Positions 1-6,649 of a DNA stretch of 7,730 nucleotides are shown one piece after another; position 1 is the first letter of the stretch, and each line of letters opens with the position of its first letter. The notes beneath the pieces were generated by a model. It was not told the DNA's origin and did not search any database. It saw only the letters and a list, made by a program, of their open reading frames with translations. The translations under genes and the position numbers were made by a program. Source of the DNA: Oscillospiraceae bacterium (GTDB lineage: Bacteria > Bacillota > Clostridia > Oscillospirales > Oscillospiraceae); contig JAFRUW010000277.1 of assembly GCA_017438675.1 (NCBI GenBank), forward strand, positions 1 to 7,730, in the 5' to 3' direction.

Positions 1-1215
1 AACGCCCGGAACGGTACGGTCTTTTATCAGTGTTTTGCCGATAACCATGAACAGAGCGGCGGGGACGCCTTTCCCCGATACGTCTGCCATAACGATTGCA
101 AGATGTTTGTCATCCACCATAAAGAAATCGTAAAAATCGCCTCCGACCTCTTTTGCCGGGTCCATGGTGGCATAAATATCGAATTCGTACCTGTCCGGGA
201 AGGCGGGGAAAATGTTGGGCAGCATGGAAGACTGTATGTGGGTGGCAACATCAAGCTCAGCGCCGATCCTCTCTTTTTCTGCGGTGACAGCGGTCAGATT
301 TGTTATGAAGGTGTTGATATCCCGCTCCATTTGCTGTATGGAGTCGCTGAGGATCTCCACCTCGTCGCCGGTTCGGATATTCAGCCTTGAAATGGCGGAT
401 TCTTCTTTTGATTCGCTGCTGCGCTCCTTCACAAATGAACTGGTGGCGGCAGAAAGCATATTGATGGGTTTTACAAGCGCTTTATTAACGGCTGTAAGGA
501 TGACGGCGCACAATACGGCGACTATGATTCCCGTTATGATAATGATGTTCCGCAGATAATCTGTGCGCTCCTTCACGATATCGTCCATTGAAATATCCAC
601 ACCCACAAGGGCGACGGGATTGCCTTCATCGTCCCGAACGGGTTCAACGGAGGTGCACAGCCATCCGTAGGCGTCATTTGTGATGAAAGCCTGAATACCG
701 TTTTCCGGGTGTTCCGCTTCCTTCACCGGTCCCGAAATCTCGTGAGCGGTTCCCAGCTGGCATCTGTCGTCAGCCCTGTCTGCGTCAAAAATATAGGTAC
801 ACATGTCGCCTTCCAGCTTCTGCACGTACAGATATGTAATGTCGTTGTTGTCCTTTATATCGAACAGCATGTCAAGCATTTCATAATAACTGTCGTCCTT
901 TATGGCGTCGGCCTTCGCGTCGTACTCATTCTTGTATTCCTCGTTGCCCCAGTACTCGTCATCATCGTAAGTGCCGATCTGCTTTACGGCTTCGTAATAG
1001 CGCAGGATATCCTCGGCGTTAAGCTGAGTTGCCGCGGTTTTGGCAAGATTGGAGGTTAGAGATTTGTAATGATCGTACATTGTGTTGCTGTATAAGTGGT
1101 AGCTGACGGCAACGGTAATGGCAGACAGAATGAGAGCGGAGAGCAGGATAATAGCAACGGTTTTTAAATGAAGCGAAACTATACGGTTTCTTTTCTTTGT
1201 TTGAGTCGACATCAT
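1..1215 (-). CDS. Membrane-bound sensor phosphatase, SpoIIE/PP2C family (C-terminus cut by window edge)
   Basis: Reading leftward from ATG at 1215 (a second ATG follows at once), 405 codons are open to the window edge, so the end of the protein is missing. It has a basic N-terminus, a membrane segment at about residues 18-38, an extracytoplasmic region at 45-220 ending in a Cache-like strand pattern (VALVGVDISMDD, 201-212), a second membrane segment at 221-244, a HAMP-like linker at 245-300, a helical connector at 300-330, and then the start of a SpoIIE-type PP2C domain. The phosphatase motifs are DPAKEVGGDFYDFF (352-365) and MADVSGKGVPAALF (376-389), with metal-binding Asp at about 361 and 378. 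Family members dephosphorylate STAS anti-anti-sigma proteins, so the inferred role is to pass an external signal to a cytoplasmic partner. The ribosome site AAAGGGAT (1221-1228) overlaps the stop of the acetyltransferase gene, leaving a 12-nt gap between the genes. The family call is secure; the ligand and target are unknown. Confidence 0.92.
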   Translation of the reverse strand, partial: MMSTQTKKRNRIVSLHLKTVAIILLSALILSAITVAVSYHLYSNTMYDHYKSLTSNLAKTAATQLNAEDILRYYEAVKQIGTYDDDEYWGNEEYKNEYDAKADAIKDDSYYEMLDMLFDIKDNNDITYLYVQKLEGDMCTYIFDADRADDRCQLGTAHEISGPVKEAEHPENGIQAFITNDAYGWLCTSVEPVRDDEGNPVALVGVDISMDDIVKERTDYLRNIIIITGIIVAVLCAVILTAVNKALVKPINMLSAATSSFVKERSSESKEESAISRLNIRTGDEVEILSDSIQQMERDINTFITNLTAVTAEKERIGAELDVATHIQSSMLPNIFPAFPDRYEFDIYATMDPAKEVGGDFYDFFMVDDKHLAIVMADVSGKGVPAALFMVIGKTLIKDRTVPGV

Positions 1216-1227
1216 ATTTGATCCCTT

Positions 1228-2055
1228 TCAGCTCAGTAACAGATTGACGTATGTGTTGTTCATCGGCGCGTTATAGATAACGGAGGATACGATTTCTTCT
1301 CCTTCTTCGCAGGAATAATCGGGCATGTACGCTTTGAGAAGCCTTGTCCCGAACAAAGCGCATAAGGCGCCGGAGGCCTGCTTTAATTCGTCAAGGGAAA
1401 GATCGGTTTCGGTGATTTCCAGCGTGCCTTCGGAGGGACAGCACATCATGAAATGATCGCTGCCGTTAAACTTGAAGGCGAGAGCCTTTCCGCCGAAATA
1501 CTCATTATCGGCGACGCACCAGCAAACGTGCCTGTCGGGCCATTTTGCATAGGGGCGGCCGCAAAAGGCGCGGTTTCGCATCCGGTTGTATTCCTCCGGA
1601 GACAGAGGAGAAACCGACAGCGGCAGTTTTTCACCGGGATGGACAGTGACGAAGCGAAAGCAGGAGTCCGGCTCAAAGCCGAGAGCCCTGTAATAGGGAA
1701 TAAGCTCACGTAAAGCGGGTTTCCCGAAAACAGCGAAGCCGTCCCTGTCAGCTAGAGCCTTTACGTGCTCGAAAAGGGCGCTGTAACAGCCTTTGCCGCG
1801 GTGATCGGGCTGCGTACCTCCGGCATATAAAAATCTTGCATCCCGGGTTTCGGCTCCGTTTACAAAAGAACAATCAAGTGTATGGAGCATACTCACCGGT
1901 CTGTCGTTAACCGCGTAAACGTAAGCGGATATGCGGCTGAAGTTTTCTCTGTAAAAACAGCGGATATAATCGCCGGGATCATGGAAGCACAATTCCCATA
2001 TCTCGCACAGGGAGGGGATATCACCGCTTTCCGCAAGACGTACTCCGTTTGTCAC
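1228..2055 (-). CDS. GNAT-family N-acetyltransferase
   Basis: Predicted cytoplasmic acyl-CoA-dependent acetyltransferase of about 275 residues. The acetyl-CoA-binding motif A is visible as YAGGTQPDHRGKGCYSALF (about residues 77-95, with the pyrophosphate-binding R/G/K/G pattern), and the typical YYRALGF segment follows at 121-127. The C-terminal half (about 140-275) is not recognised and could be a second, degenerate GNAT-like half or a substrate-binding extension. I place the start at the GTG at 2055, because a strong GGAGGT lies 9 nt upstream. A GTG at 2064 is in frame and would overlap the transporter stop as GTGA, but it would have no space after the ribosome site. The gene sits between the transporter-ATPase gene and the phosphatase gene in the same operon. 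The substrate cannot be deduced; acetylation of a small molecule or peptide handled by the exporter is only a guess. Confidence 0.85.
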   Translation of the reverse strand: MTNGVRLAESGDIPSLCEIWELCFHDPGDYIRCFYRENFSRISAYVYAVNDRPVSMLHTLDCSFVNGAETRDARFLYAGGTQPDHRGKGCYSALFEHVKALADRDGFAVFGKPALRELIPYYRALGFEPDSCFRFVTVHPGEKLPLSVSPLSPEEYNRMRNRAFCGRPYAKWPDRHVCWCVADNEYFGGKALAFKFNGSDHFMMCCPSEGTLEITETDLSLDELKQASGALCALFGTRLLKAYMPDYSCEEGEEIVSSVIYNAPMNNTYVNLLLS

Positions 2056-2060
2056 GGTTA

Positions 2061-3821
2061 TCACACCTCCACGGTCAAAGTGTTGAATCCGGCATACCGG
2101 CGGTAGAAAAACCGTTTGGCCTTCTTTTTAACCATCTGGATACCGAGAGACGCCAGATGCTCTTCGTCCTCGTAGTTGTGCCCGGTCCTCATGTCAAAGG
2201 GATTGAAGTTCACGGCGTTGTCACGGATGTGAAGAGAAACGGTACCGTCCTCCTCAAAGCAGATTGTAAGCTGTATGTATTCATCGCCGTTTTGCCGGAA
2301 GGCGTTTTCTACGATGGCCTGACAGACTTCCTCCACGCACAGGGTTACATAGTAGATCTGCTTGGGTGAAGCGCCGTTTGCTTCGCAAAACTCTTCCGAC
2401 CTGGACAACAGATCCGATATATCACTGGAATTGGTATCAAGCAGATAGACGAATACCTTTGCGGATACAGGCTGTATTCTGGTACCGCAGACCGGAACCC
2501 AGATTGCGATGGCGCAAAGCTCCGCGGCTAAGAAGGTGAGCCAGAACCACTTTAAATCGATATATGAGAAGATGAGCGCAAACAGTAAAAAGCATACAAA
2601 GGTGCGAAGCTGGTTTATAAGGAAAACGATTTTTTCCCTGCCGATGGACTGGAGGCACGCGCTCCACGTCAGGCTGAGACCGGCGGGGATCACCGAGAGG
2701 CAGAACATCCGCACCGCAAAGGCGCCGCCTGCAACGGCTTCACCCTCAAGGCCGAAAAGACGGCAGACAGAAGGGGCAAAGATGCCGAACAGCAATGCTA
2801 TGACGCCTCCGGAAACAACTCCGATGGTGACCGCAATATTCATCACGCGGCGTATGGAGTCTCTGTTATGCTCCGCATAAAACGTTCCGCACAGGGGCTG
2901 GACCGTATCGCCCAGGGCAGTATAAATCGCCAGCGCAACGTATGAGACATCCTGTACCACGTTGAGCTCAGCCAGTGCGCTTTCGCCTCCGATGCGCATA
3001 AGTATGTTATTTACAACTATAAGCGCCGCAAACTGGCCGATATAGCGGAAGGAGGACGACATTCCCGTTTTAAGCGCTGAATATATAGCCTGCCAATCGG
3101 GCTTTACGAAGCGGAAACGCAGTATCGCCCACCTGCGGGTGAAATGCAGCATAAAAACGCATATTCCCACGGCTTTTCCGAGCACGGTTGCGTAGATAGC
3201 ACCGCGGACATCCAGCTTAAAGCCCAGTATAAACACTGCGCTGCCGATAATGTCCGTAAGATACCCGATCAGGAAACCGGCGCTGGCAAGCTTTTCGGCG
3301 TCGTCGCACCGCACGCAGTAATACAGAAGAAAATACAAAAAGGTAAGGGGAGCGCCGAGGAACATTATTTGCAGATACTCTTTTGTATAGTTCCACAGTT
3401 CTCCGCCCTCAGGTCCCGCGCCCAAAAGCCTAAGGATGGGATTCATGGCGGCGAGGCCAGCGACAGTCACAAGCAGGCTTACCGCGATGGCAACCAAAAG
3501 CATCTGGGAAAAGATCTCAACGCCTTTTTTCGCGTCGCCCCTGCCCAGCGCCTGAGTGTATTTTACCGAGGCTCCGATGGCGATTCCCACATCCAGTACG
3601 TTGTATATCATATAGACCGGAGCTACCAGCGACATTGTGGCAAGTCCGACTTTGCCGATGCGAATACCCACAAAAAGTGCGTCGGCTATATCGCCGAAGG
3701 CGAGACCGGCGGTAGAGATCAGCGTAGGCCAGAAAAGCCGCCGAAACATGCTGTCGGTAAACGCTTTGCTTTTTTGTACAACTAATGAAGAATCCATCAT
3801 AGGGCCAAGCTGCCTTTCCAT
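2061..3821 (-). CDS. MATE-family exporter fused to a C-terminal RsbW/SpoIIAB-like ATPase (anti-sigma kinase-type) domain
   Basis: A 586-residue membrane protein. Residues about 25-445 form a MATE-type transporter with roughly twelve hydrophobic segments and a typical first-helix motif (GDIADALFVG, 43-52). Members export drugs, organic cations or metabolites using a Na+ or H+ gradient. Residues about 455-586 are a cytoplasmic GHKL ATPase domain of the HATPase_c_2 class: an N-box-like CVEEVCQAIVENAF (495-508), a G1-box-like HIRDNAVNFNPF (531-542) and a G2-like LGIQMV (559-564). A plain MATE protein is about 450 residues, so the tail is a true addition without a frameshift. The expected Mg-binding Asn of the N box appears to be Ala502, so catalysis is uncertain. 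The start used here overlaps the upstream gene by 25 nt. An alternative ATG at 3800, eight codons in, overlaps its stop as ATGA and is equally plausible. It shares an operon with a SpoIIE phosphatase, which suggests partner-switching control. Confidence 0.92.
   Translation of the reverse strand: MERQLGPMMDSSLVVQKSKAFTDSMFRRLFWPTLISTAGLAFGDIADALFVGIRIGKVGLATMSLVAPVYMIYNVLDVGIAIGASVKYTQALGRGDAKKGVEIFSQMLLVAIAVSLLVTVAGLAAMNPILRLLGAGPEGGELWNYTKEYLQIMFLGAPLTFLYFLLYYCVRCDDAEKLASAGFLIGYLTDIIGSAVFILGFKLDVRGAIYATVLGKAVGICVFMLHFTRRWAILRFRFVKPDWQAIYSALKTGMSSSFRYIGQFAALIVVNNILMRIGGESALAELNVVQDVSYVALAIYTALGDTVQPLCGTFYAEHNRDSIRRVMNIAVTIGVVSGGVIALLFGIFAPSVCRLFGLEGEAVAGGAFAVRMFCLSVIPAGLSLTWSACLQSIGREKIVFLINQLRTFVCFLLFALIFSYIDLKWFWLTFLAAELCAIAIWVPVCGTRIQPVSAKVFVYLLDTNSSDISDLLSRSEEFCEANGASPKQIYYVTLCVEEVCQAIVENAFRQNGDEYIQLTICFEEDGTVSLHIRDNAVNFNPFDMRTGHNYEDEEHLASLGIQMVKKKAKRFFYRRYAGFNTLTVEV
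2065..2070 (-). promoter_or_regulatory. Ribosome binding site deciding the GNAT start
   Basis: On the minus strand this reads GGAGGT, a near-perfect anti-16S match inside the end of the transporter-ATPase gene. It touches the GTG at 2064 directly but is 9 nt from the GTG at 2055, so it favours the latter as the true start. Its position inside the upstream coding sequence suggests translational coupling. Confidence 0.7.
3797..3800 (-). promoter_or_regulatory. ATGA stop/start overlap, candidate translational coupling site
   Basis: On the minus strand the bases ATGA combine the TGA stop of the DUF2156 gene with an in-frame ATG of the transporter-ATPase gene (codon 8 of the longest reading). A GGAAAGG lies 12 nt upstream of this ATG (3813-3819), and an AAAGGA lies 12 nt upstream of the longer start (3834-3839), so ribosome-site strength does not settle the choice. 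Either start leaves the transporter intact. Confidence 0.5.
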
Positions 3822-4687
3822 ACTCGGGTCAGTTCCTTTGGGCGGCGCAGGAGCTTATGCGTCCTGAGTCCGGAGACGCCCATATCGTCTTCTGAATCCA
3901 CCGTTTTTACCCCACGGGGCAGGGCCTGATACAAAGCCCATTTTATAAAGCAGTCACAACGCCTGTCAAGGACCTTGCAGAAGCATATGTCGAATATTTC
4001 AGGTGTTATGAATACTCCGGCAACGTAGGCGATATCATTGCCGTCCGCCTGAAAAAGCATACCCCACATGGAAAGCCGGGAGAAGTTCCGAAGAGCTGTT
4101 TCCGCGGCGGCGGTATCCGCAAGATCGTCCGGGTCCCGGTCATCACCCCAACGGCGGGTAAGTTTAAGCGCCCTTTCAATATTGGCTTCGCAGATCTGTT
4201 CCGTTGACCATTCCCCGGCAATTGCCCTTCCAAGATTGACCTGATGGCGCAGCCGCTTATACTCTTTTCCCGCCATGGCAATCTGAGCGTCCTTGTCGTA
4301 GAGATACGGATATTCGTCCCGGCAGTCTTCAAAGGTGAAGCGCCCGGGATATTCAATTTCCAGAAAAAGCTTATCGTCGTCTGTAACCGAGTAAAATACA
4401 GGTGCCTCAAACTGAAGAAGGCCGTCGATCAATTCTTTTTTTCCTTTCTCACTGCCGCAGGGGAAAAGATACGCAGTGCTTCCGCCGGTGCCGTTTTTTA
4501 TAATAAAGGCGCCGTCACCGAAACATATCTCGTACTGCTCGTACTCCTTCCATGAAAAAAGGGAGGCAAAGGTATAGACGTACAGGGTGCTGCCGGAGGC
4601 GGTGCGGATCGCCTCGATCTGTTCCATTTGCGAGAGTGAAATCGGGGTGAATTCAAGTGCTGGCGCTTTGCCGGTTTCGCGGGTCAT
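3797..4687 (-). CDS. DUF2156 (LPG_synthase_C-like) acyltransferase-fold protein
   Basis: A 296-residue soluble protein matching the stand-alone DUF2156 family, related to the C-terminal catalytic domain of phosphatidylglycerol lysyltransferase (MprF). Recognisable stretches are FASLFSWKEYEQYEI (40-54), DEYPYLYDKDAQIAMAGKEY (124-143) followed by a basic KRLRHQVN, and the C-terminal SEDDMGVSGLRTHKL (265-279), the most conserved part of the family. It lacks the multi-helix flippase half of MprF and has no membrane segment, so lipid modification is not established. Family members adopt a tandem GNAT-like fold and may transfer an aminoacyl or acyl group. The start is supported by AGGAAG (4696-4701), 8 nt upstream of the ATG. 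It is the first gene of the operon, about 50 nt downstream of a strong promoter, and its stop overlaps the transporter gene. Confidence 0.88.
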   Translation of the reverse strand: MTRETGKAPALEFTPISLSQMEQIEAIRTASGSTLYVYTFASLFSWKEYEQYEICFGDGAFIIKNGTGGSTAYLFPCGSEKGKKELIDGLLQFEAPVFYSVTDDDKLFLEIEYPGRFTFEDCRDEYPYLYDKDAQIAMAGKEYKRLRHQVNLGRAIAGEWSTEQICEANIERALKLTRRWGDDRDPDDLADTAAAETALRNFSRLSMWGMLFQADGNDIAYVAGVFITPEIFDICFCKVLDRRCDCFIKWALYQALPRGVKTVDSEDDMGVSGLRTHKLLRRPKELTRVWKGSLAL

Positions 4688-4742
4688 GATTGATGCTTCC
4701 TATCTTAATACAGTGTGTTTCAAAGTTGCTGATTTTCTTTTT

Positions 4743-4771
4743 ATTATAGCAAAATCCGCATCTTTTATCAA
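4743..4771 (-). promoter_or_regulatory. Sigma-A-type promoter of the leftward operon
   Basis: On the minus strand this reads TTGATA (4766-4771), a 17-nt spacer and a perfect TATAAT (4743-4748). Transcription would start near 4736, giving an untranslated leader of about 50 nt before the DUF2156 ATG. It is the only strong promoter seen upstream of the four-gene operon. Confidence 0.85.
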
Positions 4772-4813
4772 GATATAATATACGGTTGAGAGCCGGGAAA
4801 TGAAAAGCAGAAA

Positions 4814-4839
4814 CTGATTCCGCTATAAGTCAGATTCCG
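4814..4839. repeat. Short direct repeat, possible operator
   Basis: CTGATTCCG (4814-4822) recurs as CAGATTCCG (4831-4839), eight of nine bases identical and spaced 17 bp start to start. The pair lies just upstream of the -35 of the rightward promoter, where an activator could bind. Two short copies could be chance. Confidence 0.3.
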
Positions 4840-4861
4840 TGTGAATTGTTGCCGAAATATA

Positions 4862-4890
4862 TTGTAAAGGTTATCGCAAGGTGATATAAT
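4862..4890 (+). promoter_or_regulatory. Sigma-A-type promoter of the VanY-like lipoprotein gene
   Basis: TTGTAA (4862-4867), a 17-nt spacer and TATAAT (4885-4890), with a TG one base before the -10 (TGATATAAT, an extended -10). Transcription would start near 4897, leaving a leader of about 65 nt before the ATG at 4964, which has its own AAAGGAG ribosome site at 4952-4958. Confidence 0.82.
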
Positions 4891-4963
4891 ACTGAAAAAT
4901 TGTTACAGATGCGCCCTAAGGCAATAAAACTGCTGAAAATACTTAAACTGCAAAGGAGAACTC

Positions 4964-6571
4964 ATGATGAAAAGGATTATTTGTCTGCTGCTGGCTCTTG
5001 TAATGGTTCTGGCGTTAGCAGCCTGCAGAACAGGAAAACCGGCTGAGGAAAAACCCGCGGAGCCGGCGGAATGGACACGCTCCGGCTATTATCAGGATGA
5101 GGACGGAAATATGCTGTCGGTTACCTGGATGGATGACGTTGATGAGCCGGGCTGGTATGTGGGCTTCACGAACGGTGACGACATGATGGAAGACTCCTAC
5201 GGCGGCTTGCTCAGCCAGGATGGCAGCACCCTGCACGGAAGCCTTCCCTCCGGCGGAAGCAGGGACGATATTACCGTCACCCTGTCAGAGGAGGGAGAGG
5301 ACGGACTGATGCTCGAAATCGAAGGCGGTGAGACATATCACTTCAGTCCTATGGATCTTCCCGAGGCCACAATAATCGTAAGGGTTAATACCGAGGGCTC
5401 CGGCAATATCGAGTACACCGAGGGCGAGGAAGAGCCTGAAATCGACACGGAATACCCCTATCAGTCCGCCCAGATCAATCTGGCGGAGCCCGCTGTACAT
5501 ACCTTTAAGGCATGGCCCAACGAGGGCTGGCACTTTGTCAGGTGGACAAAGAACGGTGAAGACTTCTCCACAGAAGCTGTGATTACCGTCAATCTCGATG
5601 AGAGCGCGGATTATATCGCCGTTTTTGAAGAGGGTATCGATTATCTCGCCCTTGTCAACAAGCTCAACCCCCTGCCCGACGGCTGGGAGGACGCTCTGGA
5701 AACCGTGACGATCACAAACTCCCTGGGCGACGAGGTCGAGGTTGAGGCAAAGGCCTACGCCGCTTATGAACAGCTTAAGGCCGATCTCGAGGTAAACAAC
5801 GCTGTTTACATCGAGCTTGATTCCGCCCGCCGCAGCGTTGCTGCCCAGCAGGACATCATGGACCGCTTCATTGAGAAGTACGGCGCCGACTATGCGGCAA
5901 AAACCGTTGCGCAGCCAGGTTATTCAGAACACCATACCGGTCTTGCGCTGGATCTCTATTTCATGATTGAGAACGATAACGGCGAGTTTATCAACGTATA
6001 CCACAATGAAGATATGGAAAAGGAAGAGTATAAGCCGATCTGGGACGAGATCCACGCCAAGCTGGCTGAATACGGTTTCATACTGCGCTACCTTGAAGGC
6101 GAGGAGCATATCACCGGTTACCGCTATGAGCCCTGGCATATTCGCTATGTGGACAGCGCTGAAATCGCCCGGGAGATCATGTCGCAGCCCGGCCTGACCC
6201 TGGAGGAGTATCTCGCAGGCAAATCCGCCCCTGAGGTCGAAATCGATCTTTCCGGCTCCAAGCTCTATTCCGAAGAGGAATTGTATGACGCAATGCTGGC
6301 TGTAAAGTGCAAGTTCGCGTCCTGGGCCGGATGTGAGCTCAAGAGCATACGCTATGCCGGTGACGACGCCAACAGCAAGGAGATCCTCGAATGGCTCAAT
6401 TCTCTTGTTGAGGACGGCAAATTCACCGAAACCGCGAAGCTCCTCATGGACTTCCACTCCTCCGACAATGACGAACAGGGCTTAAATTCGAATTTTGACT
6501 ACAAAGATTACGAGTGGTGGCTTGCCCGCACCGAGGACGGCGACTGGGAGATCGTAAGCTGGGGTTATTAG
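4964..6571 (+). CDS. Secreted lipoprotein with VanY-type (M15B) D-alanyl-D-alanine carboxypeptidase domain
   Basis: A 535-residue protein anchored outside the membrane. The N-terminus is a lipoprotein signal with lipobox LAAC (Cys21), followed by a Pro/Glu-rich linker. Residues 37-130 are an unrecognised beta-rich, acidic domain. Residues about 136-222 resemble a divergent InlB/Flg_new-type repeat (KAWPNEGWHFVRWTKNG, then YIAVFE). Residues about 225-418 are the peptidase: SARRSVAAQQ (287-296), the metal motif SEHHTGLALD (321-330; Zn ligands His323 and Asp330), and YEPWHIRY (388-395) with catalytic Glu389 and third ligand His392. All catalytic residues are present, so it should trim the terminal D-Ala from peptidoglycan stem peptides. 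Residues 428-535 resemble an NTF2-like DUF4829-type domain ending in EIVSWGY. AAAGGAG sits 5 nt upstream of two tandem ATGs. No van resistance genes are nearby, so a cell-wall housekeeping role is more likely than glycopeptide resistance. Confidence 0.9.
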   Translation: MMKRIICLLLALVMVLALAACRTGKPAEEKPAEPAEWTRSGYYQDEDGNMLSVTWMDDVDEPGWYVGFTNGDDMMEDSYGGLLSQDGSTLHGSLPSGGSRDDITVTLSEEGEDGLMLEIEGGETYHFSPMDLPEATIIVRVNTEGSGNIEYTEGEEEPEIDTEYPYQSAQINLAEPAVHTFKAWPNEGWHFVRWTKNGEDFSTEAVITVNLDESADYIAVFEEGIDYLALVNKLNPLPDGWEDALETVTITNSLGDEVEVEAKAYAAYEQLKADLEVNNAVYIELDSARRSVAAQQDIMDRFIEKYGADYAAKTVAQPGYSEHHTGLALDLYFMIENDNGEFINVYHNEDMEKEEYKPIWDEIHAKLAEYGFILRYLEGEEHITGYRYEPWHIRYVDSAEIAREIMSQPGLTLEEYLAGKSAPEVEIDLSGSKLYSEEELYDAMLAVKCKFASWAGCELKSIRYAGDDANSKEILEWLNSLVEDGKFTETAKLLMDFHSSDNDEQGLNSNFDYKDYEWWLARTEDGDWEIVSWGY

Positions 6572-6603
6572 AGAGCATCGACTCTGATCAATATGATTTG
6601 AAA

Positions 6604-6629
6604 ATGGGAGCGGTATTGTCCGCTCCCAT
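6604..6629. terminator. Strong hairpin between the lipoprotein and glycerate kinase genes
   Basis: ATGGGAGCGG and CCGCTCCCAT form a perfect 10-bp stem around a 6-nt loop, 32 nt after the lipoprotein stop. On the plus strand no U-tract follows (CAGCCTGAAAGG). On the minus strand the stem runs into TTTTCAAAT, a weak tract. It may act as a weak terminator, an attenuator or an mRNA 3'-end stabiliser. It ends about 7 nt before the ribosome site of the next gene. Confidence 0.45.
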
Positions 6630-6649
6630 CAGCCTGAAAGGTGCATAAT

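Larger units (their letters stand above)
4688..4963. other. Divergent intergenic regulatory region
   Basis: 276 bp separate the leftward DUF2156 gene from the rightward carboxypeptidase gene. The region is AT-rich, carries one promoter for each direction with about 90 bp between the promoter elements, and contains a short direct repeat. I see no convincing small gene, riboswitch, terminator or long inverted repeat in it. Confidence 0.8.

Noticed and set aside
3144..3785. Long open frame of 213 codons on the plus strand opposite the transporter gene
   Set aside because: It is antisense to the MATE coding sequence, has low-complexity, unrecognisable composition and no ribosome site. The minus-strand product has clear family motifs.
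4774..4779. A second TATAAT on the plus strand in the divergent region
   Set aside because: No -35-like hexamer lies 16-18 nt upstream (the place reads AAAATC). The site overlaps the upstream edge of the leftward promoter and is probably just AT-rich sequence.
5924..6457. Minus-strand open frame of 177 codons opposite the carboxypeptidase domain
   Set aside because: It is a shadow of the VanY catalytic region, whose active-site motifs lie in the plus-strand frame; no start signal was seen for the antisense frame.
6598..6649. Possible promoter for the glycerate kinase starting with TTGAAA at 6598
   Set aside because: The sequence 16-18 nt downstream falls within the GC-rich hairpin arm and gives no -10 element.
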